From Oscillospiraceae bacterium (lineage in GTDB: Bacteria > Bacillota > Clostridia > Oscillospirales > Acutalibacteraceae), in contig JAIRPV010000029.1 in assembly GCA_031256825.1 (NCBI GenBank), forward strand, positions 1 through 64,000: a stretch of 64,000 nt of DNA, given 5' to 3'. The notes beneath the pieces were generated by a model, which worked only from the letters and a program-made list of their open reading frames with translations, did not search any database and was not told the DNA's origin. The number at the start of each line of letters is the position of its first letter. Position 1 is the first letter of the stretch. A program made the position numbers and the translations under genes. Shown piece after piece: positions 34,594 through 45,678 of this stretch.

Positions 34594-35370
34594 TCAGCCG
34601 GCCGCGCAAGAAGAACGAAAACGGCACGCCGCCACAGCGATCGCTGCAACCAGGGCCGCTAAGGCAGCAGTCAGAACCTCTGTTAGCCACATGTTCCCGA
34701 TCGCGCCAACTTGGGCCAGCGCGGCGGGGATATCAGCCAGAGCGTGCAGCGCAATCGCGGCGGGGAACAACCATATTCTGCGCGGGCGGTTTGCCGACTG
34801 CCACACGATGAGCGACAGCGAAATTTGGATCGCGATGGCGAAAACGCGCTCAAAACCGCTCAGCAGAAACATCACGGGCGCGGCGTCGGCCAGTCCGCTT
34901 AGGGCGGCTGCGATTTGCTCCGAATGGCCGAGCACGGAACTGCCTCCGCTGTTCACCGCAAGGCTCAAGACGATGTTGCCGATCATCGTTAGCCCAACGA
35001 GCAATATGGCTTCCGCTCCGCCGTGCCCGATACCGAAGGCCAAACCCGTTTCCATGCCGTTTAGCTTTTTGCGCATCGCCTTGAACGCGATAAAACGCCC
35101 TGTTTCCTCAAATATCCCCGCCGCGAAAACCGCGTAAACGACATAGAGGGCGGGCGACGCCTTTGCCGAAAGCCCAAAAACGTTAAACACAACCGAGTGC
35201 AGCAATTGTTCCAGCACAAGGACGAACAACACGAAAACCAACGCGCCAACAAGGGCGGGAACCATAGGAGCGTTGTATTTTTTGCGCGCAGCGATCAGCA
35301 GCACAACAGGCAAGCCGAACGCTATCAGCGCCGACACTGCCATAAAAGCGATGGAAGCCGAAGAAACCAT
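34594..35370 (-). CDS. YhfC-family intramembrane glutamic protease-like protein
   Basis: 258 residues with about seven membrane segments. Motifs typical of the YhfC/PrsW-like group: FEETGRFIAFKAM (EE..R), GIGHGGAEAI (H-G-E) and ALHALADIPA (H...D). Predicted to cut within membranes; substrate unknown. Own promoter on the minus strand; GGAGGG seven bases before ATG. Confidence 0.82.
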   Translation of the reverse strand: MVSSASIAFMAVSALIAFGLPVVLLIAARKKYNAPMVPALVGALVFVLFVLVLEQLLHSVVFNVFGLSAKASPALYVVYAVFAAGIFEETGRFIAFKAMRKKLNGMETGLAFGIGHGGAEAILLVGLTMIGNIVLSLAVNSGGSSVLGHSEQIAAALSGLADAAPVMFLLSGFERVFAIAIQISLSLIVWQSANRPRRIWLFPAAIALHALADIPAALAQVGAIGNMWLTEVLTAALAALVAAIAVAACRFRSSCAAG

Positions 35371-35412
35371 ATCGTCACCCTCCAGTGTAAGACTATTTCA
35401 GATGGCAAATCA

Positions 35413-35441
35413 ATTCTAACACAAAGCCAAATAAAAGTCAA
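35413..35441 (-). promoter_or_regulatory. Promoter of the YhfC-like gene
   Basis: Minus strand TTGACT (35441-35436), 17 bases, TAGAAT (35418-35413). Confidence 0.7.
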
Positions 35442-35468
35442 CCGAAAAAACCCCGCGCATAAAAAGGC

Positions 35469-35516
35469 TTGCAAAGGGGCAACATCCGTGGTATAATAAA
35501 TACACGACCTGTGGCG
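35469..35516 (+). promoter_or_regulatory. uvrA: Promoter of uvrA-mtnA
   Basis: TTGCAA (35469-35474), 17 bases, TATAAT (35492-35497). Bases 35488-35516 are identical to the coaX promoter region. I see no palindromic SOS box. Confidence 0.75.
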
Positions 35517-35586
35517 AAGTATGATTTTGCGAAGCAGTTACCGGTGACAGACATGAGTGAATGATGATAGATATTAGGGGAACCGC

Positions 35587-38427
35587 ATGCAGAAAGACCT
35601 TGTCATCCGCGGCGCGCGCGAACACAACCTGAAAAACATCAACCTGACCATCCCCCGCGACAAACTTGTGGTGTTCACGGGGCTTTCCGGCTCGGGGAAA
35701 ACATCTTTGGCGTTCGACACAATTTATGCCGAAGGGCAGCGGCGGTATGTGGAGTCGCTGAGCAGCTACGCGCGCCAATTCTTGGGGCAGATGGAAAAAC
35801 CCAACGTGGACAGCATCGACGGGCTGTCGCCGGCAATTTCCATCGACCAGAAAACCACCTCAAAAAACCCGCGCTCCACCGTGGGCACCGTTACGGAAAT
35901 CTACGACTACCTGCGCCTGCTCTATGCCCGCATTGGCGTGCCGCACTGCCCGGAATGCGGGCGCGAAATTGCCCGGCAGACCGTTGACGACATTGTGGAC
36001 AAGCTCATGGAACTGCCCGAAGGCACGCGCTTTCAATTGCTGGCCCCCATTGTGCGCGGGCGCAAGGGAGAGTATCAAAAAGAGCTGGAACAGGCGCGCA
36101 AAAGCGGCTATGTGCGGGTGCGTGTGGACGGCAGCATATATGATTTATCCGAAGAAATCAAGATGGACAAGAATAAAAAGCACAAGATCGAAATTGTGGT
36201 AGATCGTCTTGTGATGAAGCCGGATCTGCGGCGCCGTTTGTCGGATTCGGTTGAAACCACAACGCGCCTGGCCGAAGGGCTTTTGCTGGTTGATGTGATC
36301 GGCGGCGAAGAGCAGCTGTTTTCGCAAAACTATGCCTGCCCGGAGCACGGCTTCAGCCTGGAGGAACTCGCCCCGCGCATGTTTTCGTTCAACAACCCCT
36401 ACGGCGCCTGCCCGGAATGCGGCGGGCTGGGGGCGCTGCTCACGCCCGACCCCGATCTGATTTTGCCCGACAAAACGCTGTCGCTGCGCGGCGGCGCAGT
36501 GAAGGCTTCCGGCTGGAACGCTGCCGAGGGCGGCACCGTTGCCCAGATGTATTTTGAAGGGCTTGCCAGCTACGCCGGTTTTTCGATGGACACGCCTGTT
36601 GGCAAGCTGCCGCGGGCGGCTGTCGACATGCTGCTCTGGGGCACAAAGGGGAAAAAAATCCAGCTCACACGCAGCGGGCCCTTCGGCGGCGGAACCTACA
36701 TGGCGGCGTTCGAGGGCGTGGCCAACAATATGCTTCGCCGCTATAAAGAGACAAACAGCGACTGGGCGAAAGCGGATATTGAACAATATATGCGGCAGCA
36801 GCCCTGCGCCGCCTGCCATGGCGACCGTTTAAAGCCAGAAATTCTGCACGTCACCGTGGGCGGGCTGAACATCATGCAATTCACGCACTTTTCCGTAAAA
36901 AGAAGCCTTGAATTTTTAGAGCAGCTGCAATTGAAGCCCCGCGACGCGATGATTGCGGAACAAATTGTGAAAGAAATCCGCGCGCGATTGGCCTTTTTGC
37001 GTTCTGTCGGGCTGGAATATCTGAACCTTTCGCGGGCGGCGGGCACGCTTTCGGGCGGCGAAAGCCAGCGCATTCGACTGGCTACGCAGATTGGGTCGTC
37101 GCTGATGGGCGTGCTGTACATTTTGGACGAACCCAGCATCGGGCTGCATCAGCGCGACAACGCGAAGCTGATCGAAACGCTGAAAAATCTCCGGGATCTG
37201 GGAAACACGCTGATTGTGGTGGAACACGACGAAGAAACCATGTTCGCCGCCGATCATATCGTGGACATTGGACCCGGCGCGGGCATTCATGGCGGGCAGC
37301 TCATTTGCCAGGGTACGGCGCAGGAGATCATGGCCTGCGGCAACTCGCTGACGGGGCAATACCTCAGCGCGCAAAAGCAAATCCCTGTCCCAGAAACGCG
37401 CAGGCCCGGCAACGGTCATTTTTTGGCGGTTATTGGCGCAAAAGAGAATAATTTGAAGAATATCACCGTGCAGTTCCCTTTGGGAATGCTGATTTGCGTC
37501 ACCGGCGTATCCGGCTCCGGCAAAAGCTCTTTAGTGAATGAAATTTTGCACAAAACCCTTGCGCAAAAACTCAACCGCGCGCACACGTTTCCAGGGCAAT
37601 GCGACAGCGTGGAAGGCCTGGAGGCCCTCGACAAGGTCATCGACATCGACCAAAGCCCCATCGGGCGCACGCCGCGCTCCAATCCAGCCACCTACACGGG
37701 CGTTTATAATGACATCCGGGAATTATACGCCGCCACACCCGACGCAAAACAGCGCGGTTACAAAGCGGGGCGCTTTTCGTTCAATGTGAGGGGCGGCCGC
37801 TGCGAGGCCTGCCAGGGCGACGGTATTGTGAAAATAGAAATGCATTTTTTAGCGGATATATACGTTCCGTGCGAGGTGTGCAAGGGCGCCCGATATAACC
37901 GGGAAACGCTGGAAGTCAAGTATAAAGGCAAGTCCATCTACGACGTCCTCGAAATGACCATCGAGGAAGGAATGTATTTTTTTGAAGCTATACCAAAAAT
38001 ATACAGAAAGTTGCGCACCCTTTTTGAGGTTGGGCTGGGCTATGTGAAAATCGGCCAGCCCGCCACCACTCTTTCGGGCGGTGAAGCGCAGCGCGTTAAG
38101 CTAGCAACAGAGCTTTCGCGCCGTTCCACCGGGAAAACCATCTACATTTTGGACGAACCAACCACCGGTCTCCATGCCGCTGACGTGCATCGATTATTGG
38201 AGGTTTTATACAAATTAGTGGAAGGCGGAAACACAGTTTTGGTGATTGAGCACAATTTAGACGTCATAAAAACCGCTGATTGGGTCATTGATTTGGGTCC
38301 GGAAGGCGGCGACGCGGGCGGCGAGATCATCGCCACAGGGACGCCGGAAGCGGTGGCGCAAAACCCGCATTCTTACACGGGACAGTATCTTGCGAAAACG
38401 CTGCGGAAGGCGGGATTGTCTCAATGA
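35587..38427 (+). CDS. uvrA: Excinuclease ABC subunit A
   Basis: 946-residue damage-recognition ATPase of nucleotide excision repair. Two ABC modules: Walker [14 protein letters not shown] near the start and [13 protein letters not shown] in the second half; signatures [12 protein letters not shown] and [12 protein letters not shown]; zinc modules CPECG...CPEHG-type and CEACQGDG...CEVCKGARY. Full length. UvrB and UvrC are not in the window. Confidence 0.98.
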   Translation: MQKDLVIRGAREHNLKNINLTIPRDKLVVFTGLSGSGKTSLAFDTIYAEGQRRYVESLSSYARQFLGQMEKPNVDSIDGLSPAISIDQKTTSKNPRSTVGTVTEIYDYLRLLYARIGVPHCPECGREIARQTVDDIVDKLMELPEGTRFQLLAPIVRGRKGEYQKELEQARKSGYVRVRVDGSIYDLSEEIKMDKNKKHKIEIVVDRLVMKPDLRRRLSDSVETTTRLAEGLLLVDVIGGEEQLFSQNYACPEHGFSLEELAPRMFSFNNPYGACPECGGLGALLTPDPDLILPDKTLSLRGGAVKASGWNAAEGGTVAQMYFEGLASYAGFSMDTPVGKLPRAAVDMLLWGTKGKKIQLTRSGPFGGGTYMAAFEGVANNMLRRYKETNSDWAKADIEQYMRQQPCAACHGDRLKPEILHVTVGGLNIMQFTHFSVKRSLEFLEQLQLKPRDAMIAEQIVKEIRARLAFLRSVGLEYLNLSRAAGTLSGGESQRIRLATQIGSSLMGVLYILDEPSIGLHQRDNAKLIETLKNLRDLGNTLIVVEHDEETMFAADHIVDIGPGAGIHGGQLICQGTAQEIMACGNSLTGQYLSAQKQIPVPETRRPGNGHFLAVIGAKENNLKNITVQFPLGMLICVTGVSGSGKSSLVNEILHKTLAQKLNRAHTFPGQCDSVEGLEALDKVIDIDQSPIGRTPRSNPATYTGVYNDIRELYAATPDAKQRGYKAGRFSFNVRGGRCEACQGDGIVKIEMHFLADIYVPCEVCKGARYNRETLEVKYKGKSIYDVLEMTIEEGMYFFEAIPKIYRKLRTLFEVGLGYVKIGQPATTLSGGEAQRVKLATELSRRSTGKTIYILDEPTTGLHAADVHRLLEVLYKLVEGGNTVLVIEHNLDVIKTADWVIDLGPEGGDAGGEIIATGTPEAVAQNPHSYTGQYLAKTLRKAGLSQ

Positions 38428-39431
38428 TCTGCACTGTAAACCGCGATAGCGACACTTTGTATTACGATACCGCGCGAAATCGACTTTGTCTGATCGATCA
38501 AACTCGTCTGCCCGGGGAATTCGTCACGCTGTCGCTGCACACCGTTGAAGAGATAGAAGAGGCCATTCGCCTGCTGCGGATACGAGGGGCGCCAGCGCTC
38601 GGCGTTGCGGTGGCGATTGGGTTGGCTGTGCTTGCCAATGAGATGCATCCATACGACAGCGCGCTGCTGCGCGAGTATGCGAAACGAATCCTCAATACAC
38701 GCCCCACGGCGGTGAATTTACGCTGGGCCGCAGAACGGATGCTGGAGCATGCCGAGAGCCAGAAAGCCCTGCAAGATGAGGCTTTGCGCGTTTGGCAGGA
38801 GGACATCGACACTTGTCGGCGCATCGGCGAACAGGGCAGCGCGTTGCTGCGCGACGGCGACAGCGTGTTGACGCATTGCAATGCTGGACGGCTCGCTGCG
38901 GTGCGCTATGGCACGGCGCTGGCACCGATTTATGTGGCGGCTGAGCAAGGCAAGCGCGTGCACGTTTTCGTGGATGAAACGCGGCCGCTGTTGCAGGGCG
39001 CACGGCTAACTGCCTACGAATTGGTTCAGGCGGGAATACCTGTCACGCTGATGTGCGACAATATGGCCGCCAGTTTGCTTGCGAATCACCGAATCCGTGC
39101 CGTTCTGGTTGGCGCTGATCGCATTGCGCGCAACGGCGACACAGCAAATAAAGTGGGAAGTTTAGGGTTAGCCGTTATCGCAAAACGTGTTTCTGTGCCA
39201 TTTTATGTTTGCGCACCATTTTCAACTGTTGATTTTGATTGTCAAAACGGCAGAGATATCCCGATTGAGATGCGGGATGGGTCAGAAATCACGGAATTGT
39301 GGTATCAAAAACGGATGACGCCGCGCAATATCAGTGTTTACAACCCGGCGTTTGACGTAATCCCGGCAGATCTGATATCCGCTTTCGTCACAGAACGCGG
39401 CATCATAAAACCGCAGGATTTGTCGAGCTAA
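38424..39431 (+). CDS. mtnA: S-methyl-5-thioribose-1-phosphate isomerase
   Basis: 335-residue aIF2B-like isomerase of methionine salvage. Motifs [24 protein letters not shown] with the catalytic Cys, [35 protein letters not shown] and [13 protein letters not shown]. It begins 4 bases before the uvrA stop, so is coupled to it. No mtnK, mtnB, mtnD or nucleosidase gene is nearby, so it may serve a shortened thioribose-phosphate route. Confidence 0.93.
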   Translation: MICTVNRDSDTLYYDTARNRLCLIDQTRLPGEFVTLSLHTVEEIEEAIRLLRIRGAPALGVAVAIGLAVLANEMHPYDSALLREYAKRILNTRPTAVNLRWAAERMLEHAESQKALQDEALRVWQEDIDTCRRIGEQGSALLRDGDSVLTHCNAGRLAAVRYGTALAPIYVAAEQGKRVHVFVDETRPLLQGARLTAYELVQAGIPVTLMCDNMAASLLANHRIRAVLVGADRIARNGDTANKVGSLGLAVIAKRVSVPFYVCAPFSTVDFDCQNGRDIPIEMRDGSEITELWYQKRMTPRNISVYNPAFDVIPADLISAFVTERGIIKPQDLSS

Positions 39432-39436
39432 ATAGC

Positions 39437-39465
39437 TTGCATTATTTTCCTTATTCTGGTATCAT
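39437..39465 (+). promoter_or_regulatory. murC: Promoter of murC
   Basis: TTGCAT (39437-39442), 17 bases, TATCAT (39460-39465). Confidence 0.55.
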
Positions 39466-39497
39466 AAAAGTAGTTAGCGGAGAAAGGCAGTGAGAGA

Positions 39498-40868
39498 GTG
39501 GAAGAAATTGACAATACGCTAAAAACCGTGAAATCCATTCACTTTATCGGCATTGGCGGCGCAGGAATGTGCCCGCTGGCGGAAATCCTTCACCATGATG
39601 GCTACAAAATCAGCGGTTCGGACAATAATGAAAGCGAAACACTTTCACGCGTTAAGGCGTTGGGCATTCCCGTGGCAATGGGACAGCGCGCAGAAAACAT
39701 CGCCGGAGCGGAAATGATTGTCTATACGGCGGCGCTGTTGCCGGATAATCCGGAGCTTTTGGCGGCCAAAGCGTCGGGTATCCCCACCTATGAGCGGGCA
39801 AAATTGTTGGGTTCCGTCACGCGACGATATAACAACTGCCTCTGTGTCTGCGGAACGCACGGAAAAACGACAACAACCGCCATGTTAACCCAAATTTTGC
39901 TCACCGCCCAACTGAGTCCAACGGCGGTCATTGGCGGCCGGTTGCCGTTGACCAACAGCAATGGTTTAGTTGGCGAAAGCGAAACAATGGTGTGCGAGGC
40001 CTGCGAATTTCAGGATACCTTCCTTCAGCTCGATCCGAATGTGGCGATTATTCTCAATGTTGACGAAGACCACATGGAATACTTTAAAACGCTGGAGAAT
40101 CTCATCGCCTCCTTCCGGCGCTTTGCGAGCATGTCCAAGACAGTGATTTACAACGGTGATGACCCCAATACGCTGCGCGCCCTGGAGGGATTGAAGGGGA
40201 AAAAGCTGATTTCGTTCGGGCGTTCGGAGGAAAATATGTTCCGCGCGGCAAACGTGACGCTGCGGCACGCGTTTGCTACCTTTGATCTGCTTTATCAGGG
40301 TGAATTCCTGACGAAAATCTATCTGCGCCTCCCGGGAGAGCACAACGTGATGAACGCCCTTGCGGCGATTGCTGCGGCCATGCTTTCGGGCGCCAGCATT
40401 TTAGATTGTGAATATGCCTTCGCGGCTTTTCAGGGGGCGGGCCGGCGCTTTGAAGTGCTGGGCACTTATCGCGGTATCACGATAGCGGACGACTACGCAC
40501 ATCACCCGAAGGAACTGAGCGTTGCGCTGACAACGGCCAAGCAAATGCCCTACCAGCGCGTTTGGGCGGTGTTTCAGCCGTTTACATTTTCACGCACCGC
40601 CATGCTGATGGACGACTTCGCAAAAGCGCTCCGCATTGCCGATCGTGTTGTTCTGACGAAGATCATGGGCGCGCGGGAAATCAATACCTACGGCGTTTCC
40701 ACGGCCGATTTGGCCGCAAAGGTGCCGGGCAGCGTTTGGTTCGATGAGTTTGACGAGACAGCGGATTACATCGTAGAACATGCCCGTTCCGGCGATTTGG
40801 TGCTGACAATGGGCTGCGGCGATATCTATAAGGCGGCAAAACTGATGATCAAAAAATTGAAATCCTAG
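39498..40868 (+). CDS. murC: UDP-N-acetylmuramate--L-alanine ligase
   Basis: 456-residue ATP-dependent Mur ligase adding the first L-Ala to UDP-MurNAc in the cytosol. Rossmann motif HFIGIGGAGMCPLAEIL, ATP loop CGTHGKTTTTAM, DEDHMEYF, NVMNALAAIAAA and the final ADDYAHHPKELSVALTTA. GTG start ten bases after GAGAAAGG. Confidence 0.97.
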   Translation: MEEIDNTLKTVKSIHFIGIGGAGMCPLAEILHHDGYKISGSDNNESETLSRVKALGIPVAMGQRAENIAGAEMIVYTAALLPDNPELLAAKASGIPTYERAKLLGSVTRRYNNCLCVCGTHGKTTTTAMLTQILLTAQLSPTAVIGGRLPLTNSNGLVGESETMVCEACEFQDTFLQLDPNVAIILNVDEDHMEYFKTLENLIASFRRFASMSKTVIYNGDDPNTLRALEGLKGKKLISFGRSEENMFRAANVTLRHAFATFDLLYQGEFLTKIYLRLPGEHNVMNALAAIAAAMLSGASILDCEYAFAAFQGAGRRFEVLGTYRGITIADDYAHHPKELSVALTTAKQMPYQRVWAVFQPFTFSRTAMLMDDFAKALRIADRVVLTKIMGAREINTYGVSTADLAAKVPGSVWFDEFDETADYIVEHARSGDLVLTMGCGDIYKAAKLMIKKLKS

Positions 40869-40880
40869 CTGGCAACGCAT

Positions 40881-40919
40881 AACCAAAGCGCCCCCCATCT
40901 CGGAGGGCGCTGGTTTTGT
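40881..40919. terminator. Bidirectional terminator between murC and the adhesin gene
   Basis: AGCGCCC pairs with GGGCGCT, extended by AACC with GGTT; a T-run follows on the plus strand and A-rich bases precede it for the minus strand. Confidence 0.75.
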
Positions 40920-40929
40920 TGAATTTTGG

Positions 40930-43900
40930 CTACACGCCGAATTCGACGTCGAAAGAGGCTGTGTAGGCCGTGCCGTTGCGGATATGCTGCACCTCGAGCG
41001 TGACAATCCCGCTGAGGCCGGTGGCCTGCTCCAGAGGAAGGCCCTGATAGAAAACGCCGTATTCCCCCGCCTCAATCGGCGCGAAACTGCCGTCGTCATA
41101 AATCAGGCGCACCTCAAGCTGCGCCGCGTTGAACGCCGCCGCGTTGATCAACCGGCCACCGTGCCAGACGGCGCTGAGCGCCGTTGCTTGTTTGCCGCCC
41201 GCGCGGTAAGTTTTTGTAGAAATCGCGGCGGAACCATAATGGCTCAGAGCGCCCGGCTGCGGCTCCGCGAGGAATGTGTCTTCCCTGCTCTCGTAAGGGG
41301 GGCTTGATGGCGCAGCCACGTTGCCGCTGCTCCGATCCGCCCTGCTCAGGCCATGATAATTGGAATGATACGCCGCCACCGGCAAATTCGCAAACACAGC
41401 CGATCGGCTGATGGTTGCGGCAGAATCGCTTTGCGCGGCGCGGATTGCCGCCGAATCGAACAGGAGATATTGCATTCTGTCCGCTACGGTCAGCCGATAA
41501 ACATACGGCGCAAGGTTGGGCGAAAGCCCTGCCACATTGAGCACTCGCGTGGCTGTGACGTCGATTCCGGCGGCTTCCGCCGCGGCGGCGAGCTTTTGTA
41601 ACACGCCCGCCGTGTTGACATTCACCACGAAAGGAATCTTGCCGGGCGCAAGGCCAAAGCCGTCGGGAGCCGCCGTCTGCTGGAAGTAATAGCTGCCCCA
41701 GGGAAGTTCCGCCACGGTCAGCAAGCCGTTCGCGTCAGTCAGCAGATTGTCCAAATGCAGCGCGCCGTCTTTGTAAAGCGCGAATTCCGCATTTGGAACC
41801 GGCGCGCCGCCGGATTTTGCCGTCAGCTTCAGCTGGGCTTGCCCCTTTTCCAGGTATTCGGTCGTGATGATTTCATAGCCCTCTTCGCAGTTGTCGCGGT
41901 CAATCGTCACGTTGTAAACCGCGCTGTCGGAGCCATGGCCCGGAGCCGGAACCAGTTCTTTTACGCAATAGTCGCCCCAGGGGACCGGATCGAAGGCAAA
42001 TTTGCCGTCCGCGTCTGTTTCGCGGGTTTGCAGCGGCTGATCAAACGCCGTGTTGTCTCCGGCAAACAGGCCATAAACCGCGCCCGGAATGGGTTGGCTA
42101 TCTTCGTCGAGCTTGCGCAGCGAAATAATCCCAAAAACTTGCTGCAACTGCGCTTCGGCAACCGCGCTGTTTTCTGCGGGCGAGAGGGTAAACTCAATTT
42201 TGGCCGGGCTGGTCTTGTACCCCTTCACCGAAGTGAATTGCTGGAAGTAGTAGTTGCCATAGGCCAACTCTTCGGCAATCAAGCTGCCGGCGCTGTCCGT
42301 GGTATACAGGCCAACCCGCTTTGCCGTTCCCTGCTCCAGATAAAGCGCATATACCACGCCTGCGGCGGGAACATCGCTTTCATCTTTTACCGTGAGCGCC
42401 GCCTGGGCTGGCTCCTGCGGGATAGCGATCCGAAGCTCCAGCAGCCGCCCGGCGTCGTTTTCGGCGTTGACGGCAAACGCTGTTTTGGGATTTTTGGGCG
42501 CTTTGTAACCGGCAGGGACGGAAGCCACCACAAGATGGTGATCGCCCCAGGGCAAACCATTCGATGAGAAGTCGGCGGCGTCAAACGTTACCACGCCATC
42601 CGCTCCTGTTGTTTTCACAATCCCGGCGCCCTCAATTTGCACGGCAACGCCGGGAACGGCTACCGTTTCGTTGCCCGCGTTGACAACGACCGCAGAAAAC
42701 GCCGCCGTTTTGCGCTGAAGCGGAACCGTTCCGCTGACATATTCCCCAAGCGTCGCTCCAATGGTATAGGAGACGTCGCCGCCGGCCTCGTAGCCCTTAT
42801 GGTTTTCGCCCGCCAGGCCAATGGAATAAGTGCCGCTGGGCAAACCGGCAAACTGCACCAGGCCGTTCGCGTCAGACGCGGGGCCGCTGCGAAGGATGAC
42901 GCCGTCGCTGTTCCGCAGGGACAGCTCAATGCCCGCAACCGGTCTGCCATCCGCTTCGTCCGCTACGCGCAGCGCCAGCGTGCCGCCGTCGGCGCTCAGG
43001 CGCACCGGGGCATAGTTGGATTCCATTGCGCCGCCAGCAAACGCCGCCGTGCCCTTGTATTCGGCAATGTAGAAGGGATCATCGGCCAGTTCCTGCTCCT
43101 TGCCCGCAGGGGCCTGCATCTGAAAGATAACATAGAGCGTTTCGCCCGCGGGCAGCGTTGCCCCGGAAGGGAATTCCACAACGACGTCTGTTCCGTTGTC
43201 GGTCACCACCGGCGCGGCGCAGCCAAGCAAGGCCTGCGCGGCGCTGCTGTCCACGCTGATCAGCGTGCCGTTCCACTTCCCGCGAGGGCCGTCGGAGCGC
43301 AGGGTAAACGAAAGGTTGTGCGCGGCCTGGCCGCCCGCTTGCAGCGCCAGTTTATACTGGTACTCCTGCCCCTGATATGTCACAGGCACATCCTGCGGGT
43401 AGTCGTCGTTCTCGTTCAGCGCGGGGATCACAAAGCCGGCGTGGTAGCCTTGCGCGCTGAGCGCCAGGCCGGGGGTGGAATGCGGCGGATTGTATAGCGT
43501 GTGTTTCACATAGGCCGCAGCGTGCCGCACACTCGCGCTAATGTCGGCCGCGTTCAGGGAATGCCAGTAACTGTTGCCTTCCAGAGAAGCTTCCACCAGC
43601 AGGCGCAGCTCTTTGCTGACATCCGTCACGAGCGCGCGGTCATAGAGCAGCGGGATCCCGCGAATGCTGATCTCTTTCGCGCCAGCGTCGTCAAACAGGA
43701 AGGAAATCTTTTCGCCCTCGGCCGATTCCTCAAGCACTATGGTGCAATTGTCCGAGAGCTGCAACAGATTTTGCAGCGCGGCGGGCGTGTTGGCCCAGTC
43801 GGGCAGACGCACGCCTTCGGGCAAAGTAACCGTAACATGCGCGCCGCCTGTTTGCGCCCCGGCATAGGCCTTGTCAAATTTGACGGCCACGTCTGCGCTC

Positions 43901-45678
43901 ATGCCGTAGTCGCTTGCCGTATTGTCGGCGTCGGTCAGCTTGCCCTCAACAGAATACGAACCGGCGTAGTCTAGAATATGGTGGAGCAAAGTATAATCAT
44001 CGGAGCCAAAGGGGCCGCAGGAAACCACGGCGCGCAGGCCCAGCGCGTCGCTGCTCGTCTCGGAAACGTTCAGCCGGTAGCGCACCTTCATGATGACCGA
44101 ATCTGCGATGGATTCCGCGAGGTTTTCCAGATCCATCCTCAGCTCTTTCGTGTGGGCGGGCAAAGAGATGGTCTGTGGCTGCGCCCCAATGAGCACGGTG
44201 TCTGCCAGCGCGCCATCGGCAAAAATTTTGGCCGAATAAACCCCGGCGGCAATGGGCAGGCCATTGAGATTGAGAATGTCGGTATTGGCAGGGATCTCAA
44301 CGGACAGCAGATCGTAGAGCGACGGGTCAATATTGCTCGGGCTCACACGGATTTCGGGTACGGTAATAGAGACGTTATAAGATTCCGCTACGCTCGGCGC
44401 ATGGGTAAAGCTGAACTGGAACGCCGCCCCGTATTCCGTGCCGTCGTTCATATGGGACTTCAGGATCGCCCCAGACGCGGCGCACTGAGCGCAATGCGCG
44501 TCAATGGCGGCGCTGTGCTCGCCTTCGCCGGAGACGCTGAAGCGATAGCTTTGCTCTGTGGGCGGCAAGATCGCCTCAAAATTCGCCAGCTGCGTGTGAG
44601 TGGAGGCGTTGGCCAGGTTTTCCGCCGCGCCGCCGTCCTGATAAGCGCCGTAGCATTCCGCTGTAACAGTGCGCTGATCCTGATAGTAATGCGTCATCGG
44701 ATAAGCGACGATGAGGTCTTTCAGCCAGTAGCGCGAGGTTTCCGCAGTGACAGAGATCTGCGTTGTCCAGGCAACCATCTGTTCGCAGTTGTCGTAGCCG
44801 CCGCCGCCCTGCACCTCTGCGGTTTTCGTGAAATTCCCGTTGAGCAAAGCGGCAAATTTCGGTAAAAACAGCTTGACGGTCATCGGGCCTTCCAGGCTGC
44901 GCAAATACTGGTGAAACTGGCCGTCGAGGGTGTAGCTGACAAAGGTGCAGCCTTCTGCGGTATAGGGTTCGCCGGAGGTGCCGATTTCCCCTGCGGGCAG
45001 CCGCTGCGCAAGGCCTTCGTAGCTGTTCAGCCGCTGCGCGGCGTCGAACGTCAGGCTGTAACTATCTTTTTGGCGCGTGGCGCTGTAGATGAGTTCGTTG
45101 CCCAAAACCTGCGATCCGCCCGCGCTGATCCTGGCGGCGCGCGAAATGGACAGTTCCTTCGATTCCGCCGAGTTCACATCCCAGAGCAGCTCAAAGTCGC
45201 CCTGAAAGCGCTCGCCCGCCGCAATGGCGTTGTTGTTATAGAACGTGAATGTGTCGCTGCCGGAAACATAGGTGTAGCTCCATGCATATTCCTGCACGGC
45301 CGCCGAAGCCGCATCCGCCGCAATGGCGCTGGGGAACCCCTCCCCGGTGCGGAAAATCTCTTTCAGGCCTTGCAGGGTAATGCGCACGTCGCCGGGGCCG
45401 TAGTCCTGCTCGGGCAGGCAGTCGTATCCCACGGCCAGGCGCAGCAGGCGGGTTTCTTCTTCTGATGCCGCGTAGTTGTAAGCGAGGCCGTTATGGGAAA
45501 TGGAAGAATCGTCCCCCGCCCAGCGCAAACTCACGCCAAGCTCTGTTGGCGCGGCAAATGTGATCGCTAGGCCCGCCGTAACGCTGCCCAGCAGAACAAC
45601 CGACAGCAACAGGATCACCCAGCCGCGCGGGCTGATATTTTTTACATTGAGGCTGCGCAGACGCAATTTCAGCTTCAT
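40930..45678 (-). CDS. Giant surface protein with SpaA/Cna-B repeats
   Basis: 1582 residues. N-terminal hydrophobic export segment (about 19-42, WVILLLSVVLLGSVTAGLAI). A long beta-rich region follows to about 890, then five Cna-B/SpaA prealbumin-like repeats (about 895-1350), and a 230-residue C-terminal region with no LPXTG motif or membrane anchor. The fourth repeat (IISLRKLDEDSQPIPGAVYG...KELVPAPG) keeps the Lys and Glu able to form an isopeptide bond. It overlaps the PPKTG gene by 4 bases and is the last gene of the surface locus. Likely a fibre-associated adhesin; ligand unknown. Confidence 0.85.
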   Translation of the reverse strand: MKLKLRLRSLNVKNISPRGWVILLLSVVLLGSVTAGLAITFAAPTELGVSLRWAGDDSSISHNGLAYNYAASEEETRLLRLAVGYDCLPEQDYGPGDVRITLQGLKEIFRTGEGFPSAIAADAASAAVQEYAWSYTYVSGSDTFTFYNNNAIAAGERFQGDFELLWDVNSAESKELSISRAARISAGGSQVLGNELIYSATRQKDSYSLTFDAAQRLNSYEGLAQRLPAGEIGTSGEPYTAEGCTFVSYTLDGQFHQYLRSLEGPMTVKLFLPKFAALLNGNFTKTAEVQGGGGYDNCEQMVAWTTQISVTAETSRYWLKDLIVAYPMTHYYQDQRTVTAECYGAYQDGGAAENLANASTHTQLANFEAILPPTEQSYRFSVSGEGEHSAAIDAHCAQCAASGAILKSHMNDGTEYGAAFQFSFTHAPSVAESYNVSITVPEIRVSPSNIDPSLYDLLSVEIPANTDILNLNGLPIAAGVYSAKIFADGALADTVLIGAQPQTISLPAHTKELRMDLENLAESIADSVIMKVRYRLNVSETSSDALGLRAVVSCGPFGSDDYTLLHHILDYAGSYSVEGKLTDADNTASDYGMSADVAVKFDKAYAGAQTGGAHVTVTLPEGVRLPDWANTPAALQNLLQLSDNCTIVLEESAEGEKISFLFDDAGAKEISIRGIPLLYDRALVTDVSKELRLLVEASLEGNSYWHSLNAADISASVRHAAAYVKHTLYNPPHSTPGLALSAQGYHAGFVIPALNENDDYPQDVPVTYQGQEYQYKLALQAGGQAAHNLSFTLRSDGPRGKWNGTLISVDSSAAQALLGCAAPVVTDNGTDVVVEFPSGATLPAGETLYVIFQMQAPAGKEQELADDPFYIAEYKGTAAFAGGAMESNYAPVRLSADGGTLALRVADEADGRPVAGIELSLRNSDGVILRSGPASDANGLVQFAGLPSGTYSIGLAGENHKGYEAGGDVSYTIGATLGEYVSGTVPLQRKTAAFSAVVVNAGNETVAVPGVAVQIEGAGIVKTTGADGVVTFDAADFSSNGLPWGDHHLVVASVPAGYKAPKNPKTAFAVNAENDAGRLLELRIAIPQEPAQAALTVKDESDVPAAGVVYALYLEQGTAKRVGLYTTDSAGSLIAEELAYGNYYFQQFTSVKGYKTSPAKIEFTLSPAENSAVAEAQLQQVFGIISLRKLDEDSQPIPGAVYGLFAGDNTAFDQPLQTRETDADGKFAFDPVPWGDYCVKELVPAPGHGSDSAVYNVTIDRDNCEEGYEIITTEYLEKGQAQLKLTAKSGGAPVPNAEFALYKDGALHLDNLLTDANGLLTVAELPWGSYYFQQTAAPDGFGLAPGKIPFVVNVNTAGVLQKLAAAAEAAGIDVTATRVLNVAGLSPNLAPYVYRLTVADRMQYLLFDSAAIRAAQSDSAATISRSAVFANLPVAAYHSNYHGLSRADRSSGNVAAPSSPPYESREDTFLAEPQPGALSHYGSAAISTKTYRAGGKQATALSAVWHGGRLINAAAFNAAQLEVRLIYDDGSFAPIEAGEYGVFYQGLPLEQATGLSGIVTLEVQHIRNGTAYTASFDVEFGV

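Noticed and set aside
32090..34600. CRISPR array beside cas3
   Set aside because: No regularly spaced 25-37-base repeats are present on either side; the only repeats are the inverted-repeat element at 32170-32248.
35440..35590. SOS (LexA) operator for uvrA
   Set aside because: No CGAAC-N4-GTTCG-type palindrome occurs between the promoter and start.
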